From positions 51,043 through 115,042 of the forward strand of contig JAGFIT010000025.1 of NCBI GenBank assembly GCA_024103385.1: a stretch of 64,000 bases of DNA, in the 5' to 3' direction. Positions 1 through 6,936 of the stretch are shown piece after piece. This DNA comes from Vicingus serpentipes. GTDB lineage: Bacteria; Bacteroidota; Bacteroidia; Flavobacteriales_E; Vicingaceae. The notes beneath the pieces are model-generated. The model was not told the DNA's origin, did no database searches, and worked only from the letters and a program-made list of their open reading frames with translations. Positions within the stretch are counted from its first letter, which is position 1; each line of letters opens with the position of its first letter. A program made the position numbers and the translations under genes.

Positions 1-199
1 ACTTGTTTAGCCCATCTTGAGTTCCTAACCAAATAAATCCATTATGATCCTGAAAAATATAATTTACAGAGTTTTGAGATAACCCATCTTCAACAGAAAA
101 TCGCTGAAACCGATAACTATTTTGAGAAGAAGAGAAAGCAACTTCAAAAAGAAGGAAAAAAAGGATTGTGTTTTTCTTTATGATTTTAACCAAAATCAC
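1..199 (-). CDS. Two-component-regulator-propeller protein, N-terminal fragment (cut by window edge)
   Basis: The first bases of the window, read on the minus strand, give an open frame running off the left edge. A hydrophobic signal-like segment (residues about 6-20) is followed by RFQRFSVEDGLSQNSVNYIF and then QDHNGFIWLGTQDGLNK. That is the hallmark first repeat of a Reg_prop beta-propeller. In Bacteroidota these are periplasmic sensing propellers, usually fused to a histidine kinase, a LytTR/HTH output or a secretion tag; the output part here lies outside the window. No ATG is available: the likely start is GTG at 197-199 or TTG at 191-193, four bases after the pheS stop, so it may be co-transcribed with pheS. 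The family is clear; the exact start is not. Confidence 0.72.
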   Translation of the reverse strand, partial: MILVKIIKKNTILFFLLFEVAFSSSQNSYRFQRFSVEDGLSQNSVNYIFQDHNGFIWLGTQDGLNK

Positions 200-203
200 T
201 AAA

Positions 204-1232
204 CTAAAGAGCAGATTTAAACTGTTCTAAAAAGCGAATATCCCCTTCTGAGTACAACCTTAAATCATTTACTTTATATTTCAACATAGCGATACGTTCA
301 ATGCCCATTCCAAAAGCAAATCCGGTATACTTTTTACTGTCTATCCCACAATTTTCCAACACATTAGGATCCACCATTCCACATCCCAAAATTTCTAAGA
401 ACCCAGTATATTTACAAACGTTACAACCCTTTCCTGAACAAACAGAGCAGCTAACATCCATCTCAGCACTAGGCTCCGTAAAAGGGAAATAAGAAGGTCT
501 TAATCTAATTTCTGTTTCTTCTCCAAACATTTCTTTGGCAAAATATAGAAGTGTTTGTTTTAAATCAGCAAAAGAAACATCTTCAGCAATGTACAACCCT
601 TCTACTTGATGAAAAAAACAATGAGCTCTTGCAGAAATAGCCTCATTTCTATAAACCCTTCCTGGAGAAAGTGTTCTAATTGGAGGTTTTGAATTTTCCA
701 TTATCCTAACCTGAACAGAAGAAGTGTGTGTTCTTAAAGCAATATCTCCACTCTCGCTTTTTACAAAGAAAGTATCTTGCATATCTCTCGCAGGATGCTC
801 TGGCGGAAAATTTAGTGCAGAAAAGTTATGCCAATCATCTTCAATTTCTGGTCCTTCTGAAACGGTAAATCCAATTCTTGAAAAAATATCAATAATTTCA
901 TTTCGCACGATGGATATTGGATGTCTACTTCCTACTTCAAGGGGAAATGGCGTTCTGCTTAAGTCTTGCTCATTATTATTGAAATTAACTCCTGCCCCTT
1001 CTATTTGAGCTTTAAACTCATCAAACTTATCTTGGGCTTTATCCTTAAGATCATTAATTAGTTGTCCTACTTCTTTTTTCTCTTCATTAGGTACATTTTT
1101 AAAATCTGCAAATAAGCCCTTTATCTTTCCCTTACTTCCTAATAAACTAATTCGAAAGTTTTCAAGCTGTTCTTTATTTTCTGCTTTAAACCCTTCTACT
1201 TCACTTAATAGTGTATTAATTTTCTCTCTCAT
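204..1232 (-). CDS. pheS: Phenylalanine--tRNA ligase alpha subunit
   Basis: This is the catalytic alpha subunit of the cytoplasmic alpha2-beta2 PheRS, which charges tRNA-Phe. The 342 aa length is normal for the family. Residues 1-85 are the charged N-terminal coiled coil that binds tRNA. The class II core follows: motif 1 near residues 103-130, motif 2 around YRNEAISARAHCFFHQVEGL (194-213), and motif 3 FGMGIERIAML (307-317). A C-x2-C-x4-C-x2-C cluster (Cys262, 265, 270, 273) occurs in many bacterial PheS. The beta subunit gene is not nearby, so pheS and pheT are unlinked here, which is common in this phylum. The gene lies 8 bases after the cyclophilin gene and probably shares its transcript. 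Confidence 0.97.
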   Translation of the reverse strand: MREKINTLLSEVEGFKAENKEQLENFRISLLGSKGKIKGLFADFKNVPNEEKKEVGQLINDLKDKAQDKFDEFKAQIEGAGVNFNNNEQDLSRTPFPLEVGSRHPISIVRNEIIDIFSRIGFTVSEGPEIEDDWHNFSALNFPPEHPARDMQDTFFVKSESGDIALRTHTSSVQVRIMENSKPPIRTLSPGRVYRNEAISARAHCFFHQVEGLYIAEDVSFADLKQTLLYFAKEMFGEETEIRLRPSYFPFTEPSAEMDVSCSVCSGKGCNVCKYTGFLEILGCGMVDPNVLENCGIDSKKYTGFAFGMGIERIAMLKYKVNDLRLYSEGDIRFLEQFKSAL

Positions 1233-1240
1233 AGGTCATG

Positions 1241-1921
1241 CTATTTCTTAACCATCTTAATAGTCATCTTAATATCTTCTTTAGGCCGATCTCCTCTACC
1301 TTTATCTACTGCAGCTATTTTATCTATCACCTCTAAGCCTTCTGTTACTTCTCCAAAAATAGTATATTCCATATCTAAATGAGGAACACCTCCAATTGTT
1401 TCATAAATATTATACTGTTCCTCTGTGTAAGTAATAACTTTTTCTCTTTTCATTAAAAATTTATCCAATTCTTCTCTGGTATATTTTTTCCCTTGAACTA
1501 TATAAAACTGGGATCCATTAGATGCTTTATCTGGATTCACGCTATCTCCCATTCTGGCAGCAGCCAATGCCCCCTTTTTATGGATGAAACTATTGTTAAA
1601 TTCTGCAGGAATTGTATATCCTGGCCCTCCATTTCCAAGCATTTCTCCCTTCTTAGCATTTTTTGAATCAGGATCTCCTCCTTGTATCATAAATCCCTCT
1701 ATCACCCTGTGAAACAAGGTGCTGTCATAAAATCCTTCACTCACTAATTTTATAAAATTATCGCGATGCAAAGGGGTTTCATTATACAGTTGCAACTTAA
1801 TATCTCCATATTCCGTAGAAATAAGAACTTTCGCTGGTTTCTTATTTTTCTGTGCTAAGGCATTGATACTTAAGAATGTTATCAAAACCAATAGAAGAGA
1901 AAGTTTTTTATTTGTCATCAA
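1241..1921 (-). CDS. Exported cyclophilin-type peptidyl-prolyl cis-trans isomerase
   Basis: This protein catalyses cis-trans isomerisation of prolyl bonds, probably in the periplasm. Residues 1-23 are a signal peptide ending ALAQ. The cyclophilin fold covers about residues 30-223 with the active-site signatures LFHRVIEGFMIQGGDP and ANPDKASNGSQFYI-like blocks. Compared with minimal cyclophilins there is a charged insertion (TREELDKFLMKREKV region) before the LDMEYTIFGEV block; this insertion is frequent in Bacteroidota homologues. It is the first gene of a probable cyclophilin-pheS-propeller transcript, with an 8-base gap to pheS. ATG at 1919-1921 is used, and a second ATG follows directly. 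The substrate is unknown. Confidence 0.93.
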   Translation of the reverse strand: MMTNKKLSLLLVLITFLSINALAQKNKKPAKVLISTEYGDIKLQLYNETPLHRDNFIKLVSEGFYDSTLFHRVIEGFMIQGGDPDSKNAKKGEMLGNGGPGYTIPAEFNNSFIHKKGALAAARMGDSVNPDKASNGSQFYIVQGKKYTREELDKFLMKREKVITYTEEQYNIYETIGGVPHLDMEYTIFGEVTEGLEVIDKIAAVDKGRGDRPKEDIKMTIKMVKK

Positions 1922-2000
1922 TATTGTTTACATTTGTTGATTACAATATTAAGTATTAATATACAATTGTAAAATTTACATTGGCTAAAATTAAAAAAAC

Positions 2001-2420
2001 ATGAAACAGCAATACTTATACTTTATAGGGATTATAGCAATTGTAGGGATTATTTCTTGTGCAAAGGAAAGAGCGCCTGAGTTGCGTGTACATGTTCAAG
2101 AAGCAGGTGGAGCTCCTGCAGTAGGAGCGTCAGTTCATGCTTGGCCAGGTAATGATACCCTAACCGGTCAAACAGGTAGTGGAATTCGGAACGATGCGGA
2201 AATGGATAAAACTGGAACTACTGATGCAAATGGTGATGTTACTTTTAACTTTAAATACTCCGTTGTTCTAGATGTAGATGTTGTATATATTAAATCCTCG
2301 TTAGACACTGCTATGAACACTGTTAATGATACACTTTATGGATCTAAAGTTGTAAAAATTGAATCTGTAAGACAACGCAGTAAAGAAAACGTTTACAATG
2401 AATCCATAGTGGTTCAATAA
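2001..2420 (+). CDS. Small lipoprotein with an Ig-like/carboxypeptidase-regulatory-like domain
   Basis: This 139 aa protein of unknown function has an N-terminal hydrophobic segment ending in the lipobox IISC (Cys20), so it should be lipidated and envelope-located. The mature part looks like a single beta-sandwich: it carries a GASVHAW strand and the TTDANGDVTF turn typical of carboxypeptidase-regulatory-like and big-Ig domains, which often bind or present other envelope components. A TACATTTG -7-like box lies at 1929-1936. The gene converges on the next one with a single base between the stop codons, leaving no room for a terminator. No specific role can be assigned. Confidence 0.75.
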   Translation: MKQQYLYFIGIIAIVGIISCAKERAPELRVHVQEAGGAPAVGASVHAWPGNDTLTGQTGSGIRNDAEMDKTGTTDANGDVTFNFKYSVVLDVDVVYIKSSLDTAMNTVNDTLYGSKVVKIESVRQRSKENVYNESIVVQ

Positions 2421-2421
2421 C

Positions 2422-2754
2422 TCATAAATCGAAATAATCCACAATCGCTTTTTTCAATAAGCTTTTTTGTGCATCCCCCTCAATATTGTTGGGGATTTTT
2501 TTTATGTTTTTAAAATGGGGCCACCCGTCATCATCTTTCCCAATAAATTGATAATAACCATACTTGCCTAATACCGTACATAAACCAATATGTATAATAT
2601 CTACCTTTTCTTCTTTAGAAAAATTTCGATCATTTTTTCCTAACTCTTGTAGGCCTATAATAAACAATATCGTTTGCTCATCTATTCGTTCTCCAAAGCG
2701 TTGTTCAATAAACGCCTCTATTTTTTCCCATTCTTGTATTAATTCTTTATCCAT
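2422..2754 (-). CDS. Conserved hypothetical cytoplasmic protein, 110 aa
   Basis: I do not recognise a named family. The protein is acidic and soluble, with no signal peptide or membrane segment. Its N-terminal half is helical (the EWEKIEAFIEQRFG stretch); in the middle it has IIGLQELGK and HIGLCTVLGKYGYYQF, followed by DGWPHF, which together suggest a small alpha/beta fold. Normal codon use and a tight fit between a convergent lipoprotein gene (1 base away) and divergent cvpA (100 bases away) argue that it is real. A similar short protein is, from memory, widespread in Flavobacteriales without an assigned role. Confidence 0.65.
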   Translation of the reverse strand: MDKELIQEWEKIEAFIEQRFGERIDEQTILFIIGLQELGKNDRNFSKEEKVDIIHIGLCTVLGKYGYYQFIGKDDDGWPHFKNIKKIPNNIEGDAQKSLLKKAIVDYFDL

Positions 2755-2854
2755 TGTGCTAAATTACTGCTTGTTTACTATAAACAATTCATCTTTAATA
2801 AATATTTCATGTATTCTAATAACATCAAGCATATTCTGATAGTTTTGCCGTATT

Positions 2855-3406
2855 ATGAATTATTTTGATATCGCTATCGTTATTCCTCTAATATGGGGCG
2901 GTTATAAGGGGTTTCGGAAAGGTTTTATTATTGAAGTTGCCTCTTTTATTGCTTTAGGATTAGGAATATGGGGAGGAGTTAAGTTTTCTGCTCTTTCTGC
3001 TAAATACCTAAGTGAAGTGTTTGAGATTTCCGAGAAAGTGATGCCTTTAATTTCTTTTTCAGTCACCTTTATTCTAATTGTAATAGCTGTTTTTCTAATC
3101 GCCAGAATAATTGAAAGAATCATTAAAATTGTTGCCCTAGGATTTATTAATAAAGCTGCTGGAGCTATTTTTGGTATGCTTAAATTCGGATTAATTATCA
3201 GCGTTGTTATTAACTTGGTGAGCACTATCAATGCTGAAGTAGAATTTATTGATTCCGAGATGAAGGGTTCTTCTTTATTGTATGAGCCCATCAGCAAAAT
3301 AAGTACTGTTGTTATTCCAGGAATAAAAGAACTCAACTTTAACACCATAGTAGATAATACTATAATGAAAGAAGCCTCTTCAAAAGTAGAAGAGGCCTCA
3401 AGTTGA
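2855..3406 (+). CDS. cvpA: CvpA family inner-membrane protein
   Basis: This 183 aa protein has four hydrophobic segments (about residues 4-20, 27-48, 64-87 and 103-125), in the arrangement of CvpA (colicin V production) proteins. The family signature DIAIVIPLIWGGYKGFRKGF near the N-terminus (Gly-x-x-x-Gly-x-x-Lys-Gly) is clear. CvpA proteins affect envelope homeostasis and, in E. coli, colicin V production through purF co-expression; the molecular function is not settled. The C-terminal 50 residues are soluble and polar. The gene converges on gldM with 3 bases between the stops. Confidence 0.85.
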   Translation: MNYFDIAIVIPLIWGGYKGFRKGFIIEVASFIALGLGIWGGVKFSALSAKYLSEVFEISEKVMPLISFSVTFILIVIAVFLIARIIERIIKIVALGFINKAAGAIFGMLKFGLIISVVINLVSTINAEVEFIDSEMKGSSLLYEPISKISTVVIPGIKELNFNTIVDNTIMKEASSKVEEASS

Positions 3407-3409
3407 TGT

Positions 3410-5032
3410 TTACTTTACTTTTATAACAACATCATTTAACGGTATTGATGTTCCTGTCGCATCCTGAGCAAATATTTTCGTGAAATACACCATATCGTTT
3501 CTTCTCAATCTTCCTAAATCTCCTCTATCTTCCATAGATATGGCGCTCCCATGCCTAATTTTATCATTAAAAATCTGAACCCCTCCTCTCCAAACTTCAA
3601 TTTTATATTTCACAACATCTATCCGAAGTCCTTGAAATACAAAACTCGGATCATATTTCGCTTTTACTTTTGTGTGTGTTTTAAGTTGAATAGCTCTTTC
3701 TGCTGCCGCGTTGACAGAAATGTCGCCTATTTCTGCAATCGGTCTCGGCAATTTCTTTACTACAAAGGACATTGACCCCATATTTCTAACTTCTCCATTT
3801 TCCATTGTTGCGCTAACTCTCACCTCAACATTTCGTGGAGAATTATTACTCAATTTCACCTCGTACTTCCCGCTTGCTGTTTTCGTTATTTTATTTTCAG
3901 CACCTGTTATCGTTGCTTTAATATTTTCTGAAGCTACTCCAGGAACAGAAATAGAAACTGGGTTTTTTGGGCCAATGTAAAACACATTCATCTTATCTGG
4001 AGAAACCACAAGACTGGGTTTAGCAACAATATATTCTGATTTAAAAGGAAAATTTTCTACTCCTCCTGTTGGTGTTTTTAATCTTAACACCCCTTCGTAA
4101 CTAAAAATACCTTCTTTAGATGTTGGCACAATGTATTCCCCCAAACCATTATTAACAGGAACTGAATCTGCTATCGAAATTAAGTCATTTTTTACCGAAT
4201 CATACTTTCCAATTAATATTTCAGGGTTTTGAGTGGTACTAAATGCAGCTAAAAAAATATCCGATTTGTACTCTTCTCCCAACAAAACATAATTAGAAGA
4301 AGGTATTACCTTAGTAACAATCGTATCAAAATTAAATTCCTTTTTCCCAGCAGCTTGTAAAAGTGTATTTACCACATCATATTCTACCTTTTTAACATCG
4401 GTCTGAATTTTAGATAAGATGGTTATTGTTGCTGCTAGAGGAGTATGATAAAAATTGCCCATTTCCCACGGCTCAATTCCAGAAGCTGTTTTTACATTTT
4501 CCGTTTTTAAATCAATCTTCAGCTTTCCTCTTTCTTTTTCACTAAATAAGGATAACACTGTTTGTTTATATGTCGCTAACCTATCTTTTAACTCTCGAGC
4601 TAATCCGTTTGATCCGTCTTCACTTTGTCCTATCATTATATTCGTTGGAATATCATAATTGTCTTTCCCTTTAGCATATTTTAGTTGCAACGTATCTGCT
4701 TCCGATTTGGTTATTTTCTCCGTTTCTTGTAACAATTTAGATTGCACCTCCTTTAAATATAAAATCATCTCTTTTGAAGCCTCTTTTGCTTTTTGCGCTT
4801 TTTCCCACAGAGGGGTGACTTTAACTGGATCAAATGTTTTTGCCTGATTGAAATCAGCATAAAGGGTGGTGTTTTTTTCATCATAATTGACGACTGAACT
4901 TTCTAAACTGGTATTTATTAAAATGAATGCATCCAAAATATCTTTAGATACGTTTAGGGCGAGTAACGCTGTTAATACTAAATACATCATCCCAATCATT
5001 TTTTGACGTGGTGGCAAGTTTCCTCCTGACAT
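3410..5032 (-). CDS. gldM: GldM/PorM-type T9SS motor protein, not adjacent to gldKLN
   Basis: GldM anchors in the inner membrane by one N-terminal helix and spans the periplasm as a dimer. With GldL it forms the proton-driven rotary motor that powers type IX secretion and gliding. The start chosen, MSGGNLPPRQKMIGMMYL at 5032, matches the strongly conserved GldM N-terminus; the frame extends 20 codons further upstream to 5092, but those residues do not look like family sequence. The transmembrane helix MMYLVLTALLALNVSKDIL follows directly. Four periplasmic beta-rich domains (D1-D4) fill the rest, ending PLNDVVIKVK. At about 540 aa it is of normal length. Unusually, gldK, gldL and gldN are absent from both flanks (cvpA downstream, proC upstream). 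Confidence 0.93.
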   Translation of the reverse strand: MSGGNLPPRQKMIGMMYLVLTALLALNVSKDILDAFILINTSLESSVVNYDEKNTTLYADFNQAKTFDPVKVTPLWEKAQKAKEASKEMILYLKEVQSKLLQETEKITKSEADTLQLKYAKGKDNYDIPTNIMIGQSEDGSNGLARELKDRLATYKQTVLSLFSEKERGKLKIDLKTENVKTASGIEPWEMGNFYHTPLAATITILSKIQTDVKKVEYDVVNTLLQAAGKKEFNFDTIVTKVIPSSNYVLLGEEYKSDIFLAAFSTTQNPEILIGKYDSVKNDLISIADSVPVNNGLGEYIVPTSKEGIFSYEGVLRLKTPTGGVENFPFKSEYIVAKPSLVVSPDKMNVFYIGPKNPVSISVPGVASENIKATITGAENKITKTASGKYEVKLSNNSPRNVEVRVSATMENGEVRNMGSMSFVVKKLPRPIAEIGDISVNAAAERAIQLKTHTKVKAKYDPSFVFQGLRIDVVKYKIEVWRGGVQIFNDKIRHGSAISMEDRGDLGRLRRNDMVYFTKIFAQDATGTSIPLNDVVIKVK

Positions 5033-5188
5033 GGTGTTAAGTTTTAAATGATACAATACTTTTTTATTAGGGGTATTATTTTCCCTGTTCATTAAGTTGT
5101 TTACTTAATTAAAAAAAGTATCGCTGCGCAGGATACCAGAATCTAGTTTTAAAGTCGAATATTAAAAATTCGGATAGGTAAATCAAAG

Positions 5189-5215
5189 ATTCTACTTATA
5201 GAATACCGTATTCTA
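5189..5215. promoter_or_regulatory. Three alternating TAGAAT half-sites between gldM and proC
   Basis: ATTCTA (5189-5194), TAGAATA (5199-5205) and TATTCTA (5209-5215) make two overlapping inverted repeats, with spacers of 4 and 3 bases. They lie in the divergent gldM/proC gap, about 50 bases upstream of the proC -7 box. This could be an operator for a dimeric regulator or alternative RNA hairpins. No factor can be named. Confidence 0.3.
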
Positions 5216-5263
5216 AAAAAGATACATTTCTTTATTAAAAAAAGAATATGTTTAAGTTCTTTG

Positions 5264-5271
5264 TACCTTTG
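5264..5271 (+). promoter_or_regulatory. Bacteroidota -7 promoter element for proC
   Basis: TACCTTTG matches TAnnTTTG exactly, 19 bases before the ATG at 5291. It decides the proC start: the longer open frame beginning at 5261 would translate the promoter itself. A -33 TTG is not obvious. Confidence 0.6.
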
Positions 5272-5290
5272 CTATGTTAAATCAAAAACC

Positions 5291-6094
5291 ATGAGTAAAC
5301 AAATAGCAATAATTGGCGCAGGAAATTTAGGCGTTTCATTAGCTGAAGGATTAGTTGCTTCTAATCAATATCGTCCTGAAGACTTTATTTTAACTCGAAG
5401 ACAACTATCAAAAATCCAACATTTAGAAGAAAAAGGATATACATTAACCTCTAATAATATTGAAGCTGTAAAAAAAGCTTCTATTGTGGTAATTAGTGTA
5501 TTGCCTCAAAAAATTGATACTGTTCTCCAAGAAATAAAAAGTGCTGTAACTTCTAAGCAACTGATTATTTCTTTAGTGACAGGGATAAGGGTTGATCAAA
5601 TACAAGAAAAACTAGGAGAAGGTATTCCTATCGTTCGTGCTATGCCAAATACTGCGCTAGCCATTAGGGAATCTATGACTTGTATTGCAACGACACAACA
5701 ATGGTCAGAATACCAACAACAAGTAAAATCAATTTTTGAAAATGTAGGAGAAACTGTAATCATTAATGAAGAACAAATGACTTCCGCTACCGCACTTTGT
5801 GCTTGTGGTATTGCCTTCTTTTTAAGAGCTATAAGAGCCGCTTCACAGGGGGGGAATGAAATTGATTTTCATTCTGAAGAAGCATTAAAAATGGCTGCGC
5901 AAACAGCTAAAGGAGCTGCAAGTTTGTTAATCGCTAATAAATCGCACCCAGAAGATGAAATTGACAAAGTAACTTCGCCTAAAGGTTGTACAATTGCTGG
6001 ATTAAATGAAATGGAACACAATGGCTTTAGCTCTTCTTTTATAAAGGGAATTGTTACTTCAGCTAAACAGGCCAAAGAGCTTTATAGTAAATAA
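5291..6094 (+). CDS. proC: Pyrroline-5-carboxylate reductase
   Basis: ProC catalyses the last step of proline synthesis, the NAD(P)H-dependent reduction of 1-pyrroline-5-carboxylate to L-proline in the cytoplasm. The Rossmann motif IAIIGAGNLGVSLAEG is at the N-terminus, VRAMPNTAL is in the middle, and the C-terminal dimerisation helices carry the family signature DKVTSPKGCTIAGLNEME. At 267 aa from the ATG at 5291 it has the usual length; the upstream extension MYLCYVKSKT is rejected because it overlaps the -7 promoter box. Its stop overlaps the next gene's ATG by one base (TAATG). proA and proB lie 52 kb away in this window, completing the pathway. A G7 run occurs near 5848. Confidence 0.96.
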   Translation: MSKQIAIIGAGNLGVSLAEGLVASNQYRPEDFILTRRQLSKIQHLEEKGYTLTSNNIEAVKKASIVVISVLPQKIDTVLQEIKSAVTSKQLIISLVTGIRVDQIQEKLGEGIPIVRAMPNTALAIRESMTCIATTQQWSEYQQQVKSIFENVGETVIINEEQMTSATALCACGIAFFLRAIRAASQGGNEIDFHSEEALKMAAQTAKGAASLLIANKSHPEDEIDKVTSPKGCTIAGLNEMEHNGFSSSFIKGIVTSAKQAKELYSK

Positions 6095-6933
6095 TGAAAA
6101 TGATAAAATCCATATTAGAATTTAAACTGATTCAGTTAGATGACTTTAATTTATCTGTTTACAACCTGTTTATTGTTCTTCTTATCTTTTTTGTTGTTAA
6201 AGGAATCACACATAGTATTGATGTCTTCATTAAAAAACGGTTAGAAAAAGATGGGGCAACTGTTTTATCCGAAGGAAGAAGTAGGTCCATCACTCAAATT
6301 TTTAAATATATCGTTTATGTCTTAGGCTTTTTTCTAATGATTAAAAGTTTAGGTATTAATATCGATTTAATTTTAGGTGTTTTTGCTGCTCTAGGATTAG
6401 GGGTTGGGTTTGCCTTGCAAGATGTTTTTAAAGATCTAATCTCAGGCATTATCATCTTGTTCGAAGGCAACGTTTCTATTGGTGATATTTTAGAAGTAGA
6501 TGGTTTAATTGGGTCTGTTAAAGAAATTAAATTAAGGACATCTCTAATAAGAACTAGAGATGGTGTATATATGGTTATTCCCAACTCAAGGATAGTGAAC
6601 GAAAAAGTAATTAACTGGACTACGAATAACACGATAACACGATTTCATGTTGCCGTTGGTGTTGCTTACGGATCAGATGTTGAAAAAGTGAAGGATTTAT
6701 TGTTAAAAAGCGCTCATGAAAATAACATGGTGACTAAAAGGCCTGCTCCTGTTGTGTTTTTTACTGACTTTGGTGATTCTGCTCTTATGTTTGAATTGCT
6801 TTTTTGGATAACCAACACCTGGGAGATCAATATGATAAAAAGTGATTTACGCTTTAAAATAGACCAGCTATTTAGAGAAAACAGCATCCAAATTCCTTTT
6901 CCACAAAGAGACGTACATCTTATCGAAAAATAG
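6094..6933 (+). CDS. MscS-family mechanosensitive ion channel
   Basis: This small-conductance mechanosensitive channel releases solutes on hypo-osmotic shock. At 279 aa it has the minimal MscS architecture. Three membrane helices lie at about residues 22-44, 70-88 and 92-120; the pore-lining TM3 contains the Gly/Ala-rich GLGVGFALQDVFKDLISGI. Then come the beta domain (FEGNVSIGDILEVDGLIGSVKEI with the RTRDGVYMVIPNS block) and a C-terminal alpha/beta vestibule. Translation is probably coupled to proC through the TAATG overlap and continues into the CLC gene 3 bases downstream, so proline synthesis and two ion channels sit on one message, a plausible osmotic-stress unit. Confidence 0.93.
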   Translation: MKMIKSILEFKLIQLDDFNLSVYNLFIVLLIFFVVKGITHSIDVFIKKRLEKDGATVLSEGRSRSITQIFKYIVYVLGFFLMIKSLGINIDLILGVFAALGLGVGFALQDVFKDLISGIIILFEGNVSIGDILEVDGLIGSVKEIKLRTSLIRTRDGVYMVIPNSRIVNEKVINWTTNNTITRFHVAVGVAYGSDVEKVKDLLLKSAHENNMVTKRPAPVVFFTDFGDSALMFELLFWITNTWEINMIKSDLRFKIDQLFRENSIQIPFPQRDVHLIEK

Positions 6934-6936
6934 AAA

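Noticed and set aside
2902..3348. 148-aa open frame on the minus strand opposite cvpA
   Set aside because: It is the antisense shadow of cvpA; hydrophobic sense codons produce an Ile/Leu/Thr-rich antisense frame with no family features.
5033..5092. 20-residue extension of GldM
   Set aside because: The family N-terminus begins with M(S/A)GG.L.PRQKM, matching the internal ATG at 5032.
5261..5290. N-terminal extension MYLCYVKSKT of proC
   Set aside because: It overlaps a perfect -7 promoter box (5264-5271), and the Rossmann motif begins properly after the ATG at 5291.
5848..5854. G7 run in proC as a phase-variable tract
   Set aside because: It is short and lies in a biosynthetic housekeeping gene; switching is unlikely compared with the G9 tract at 16826.
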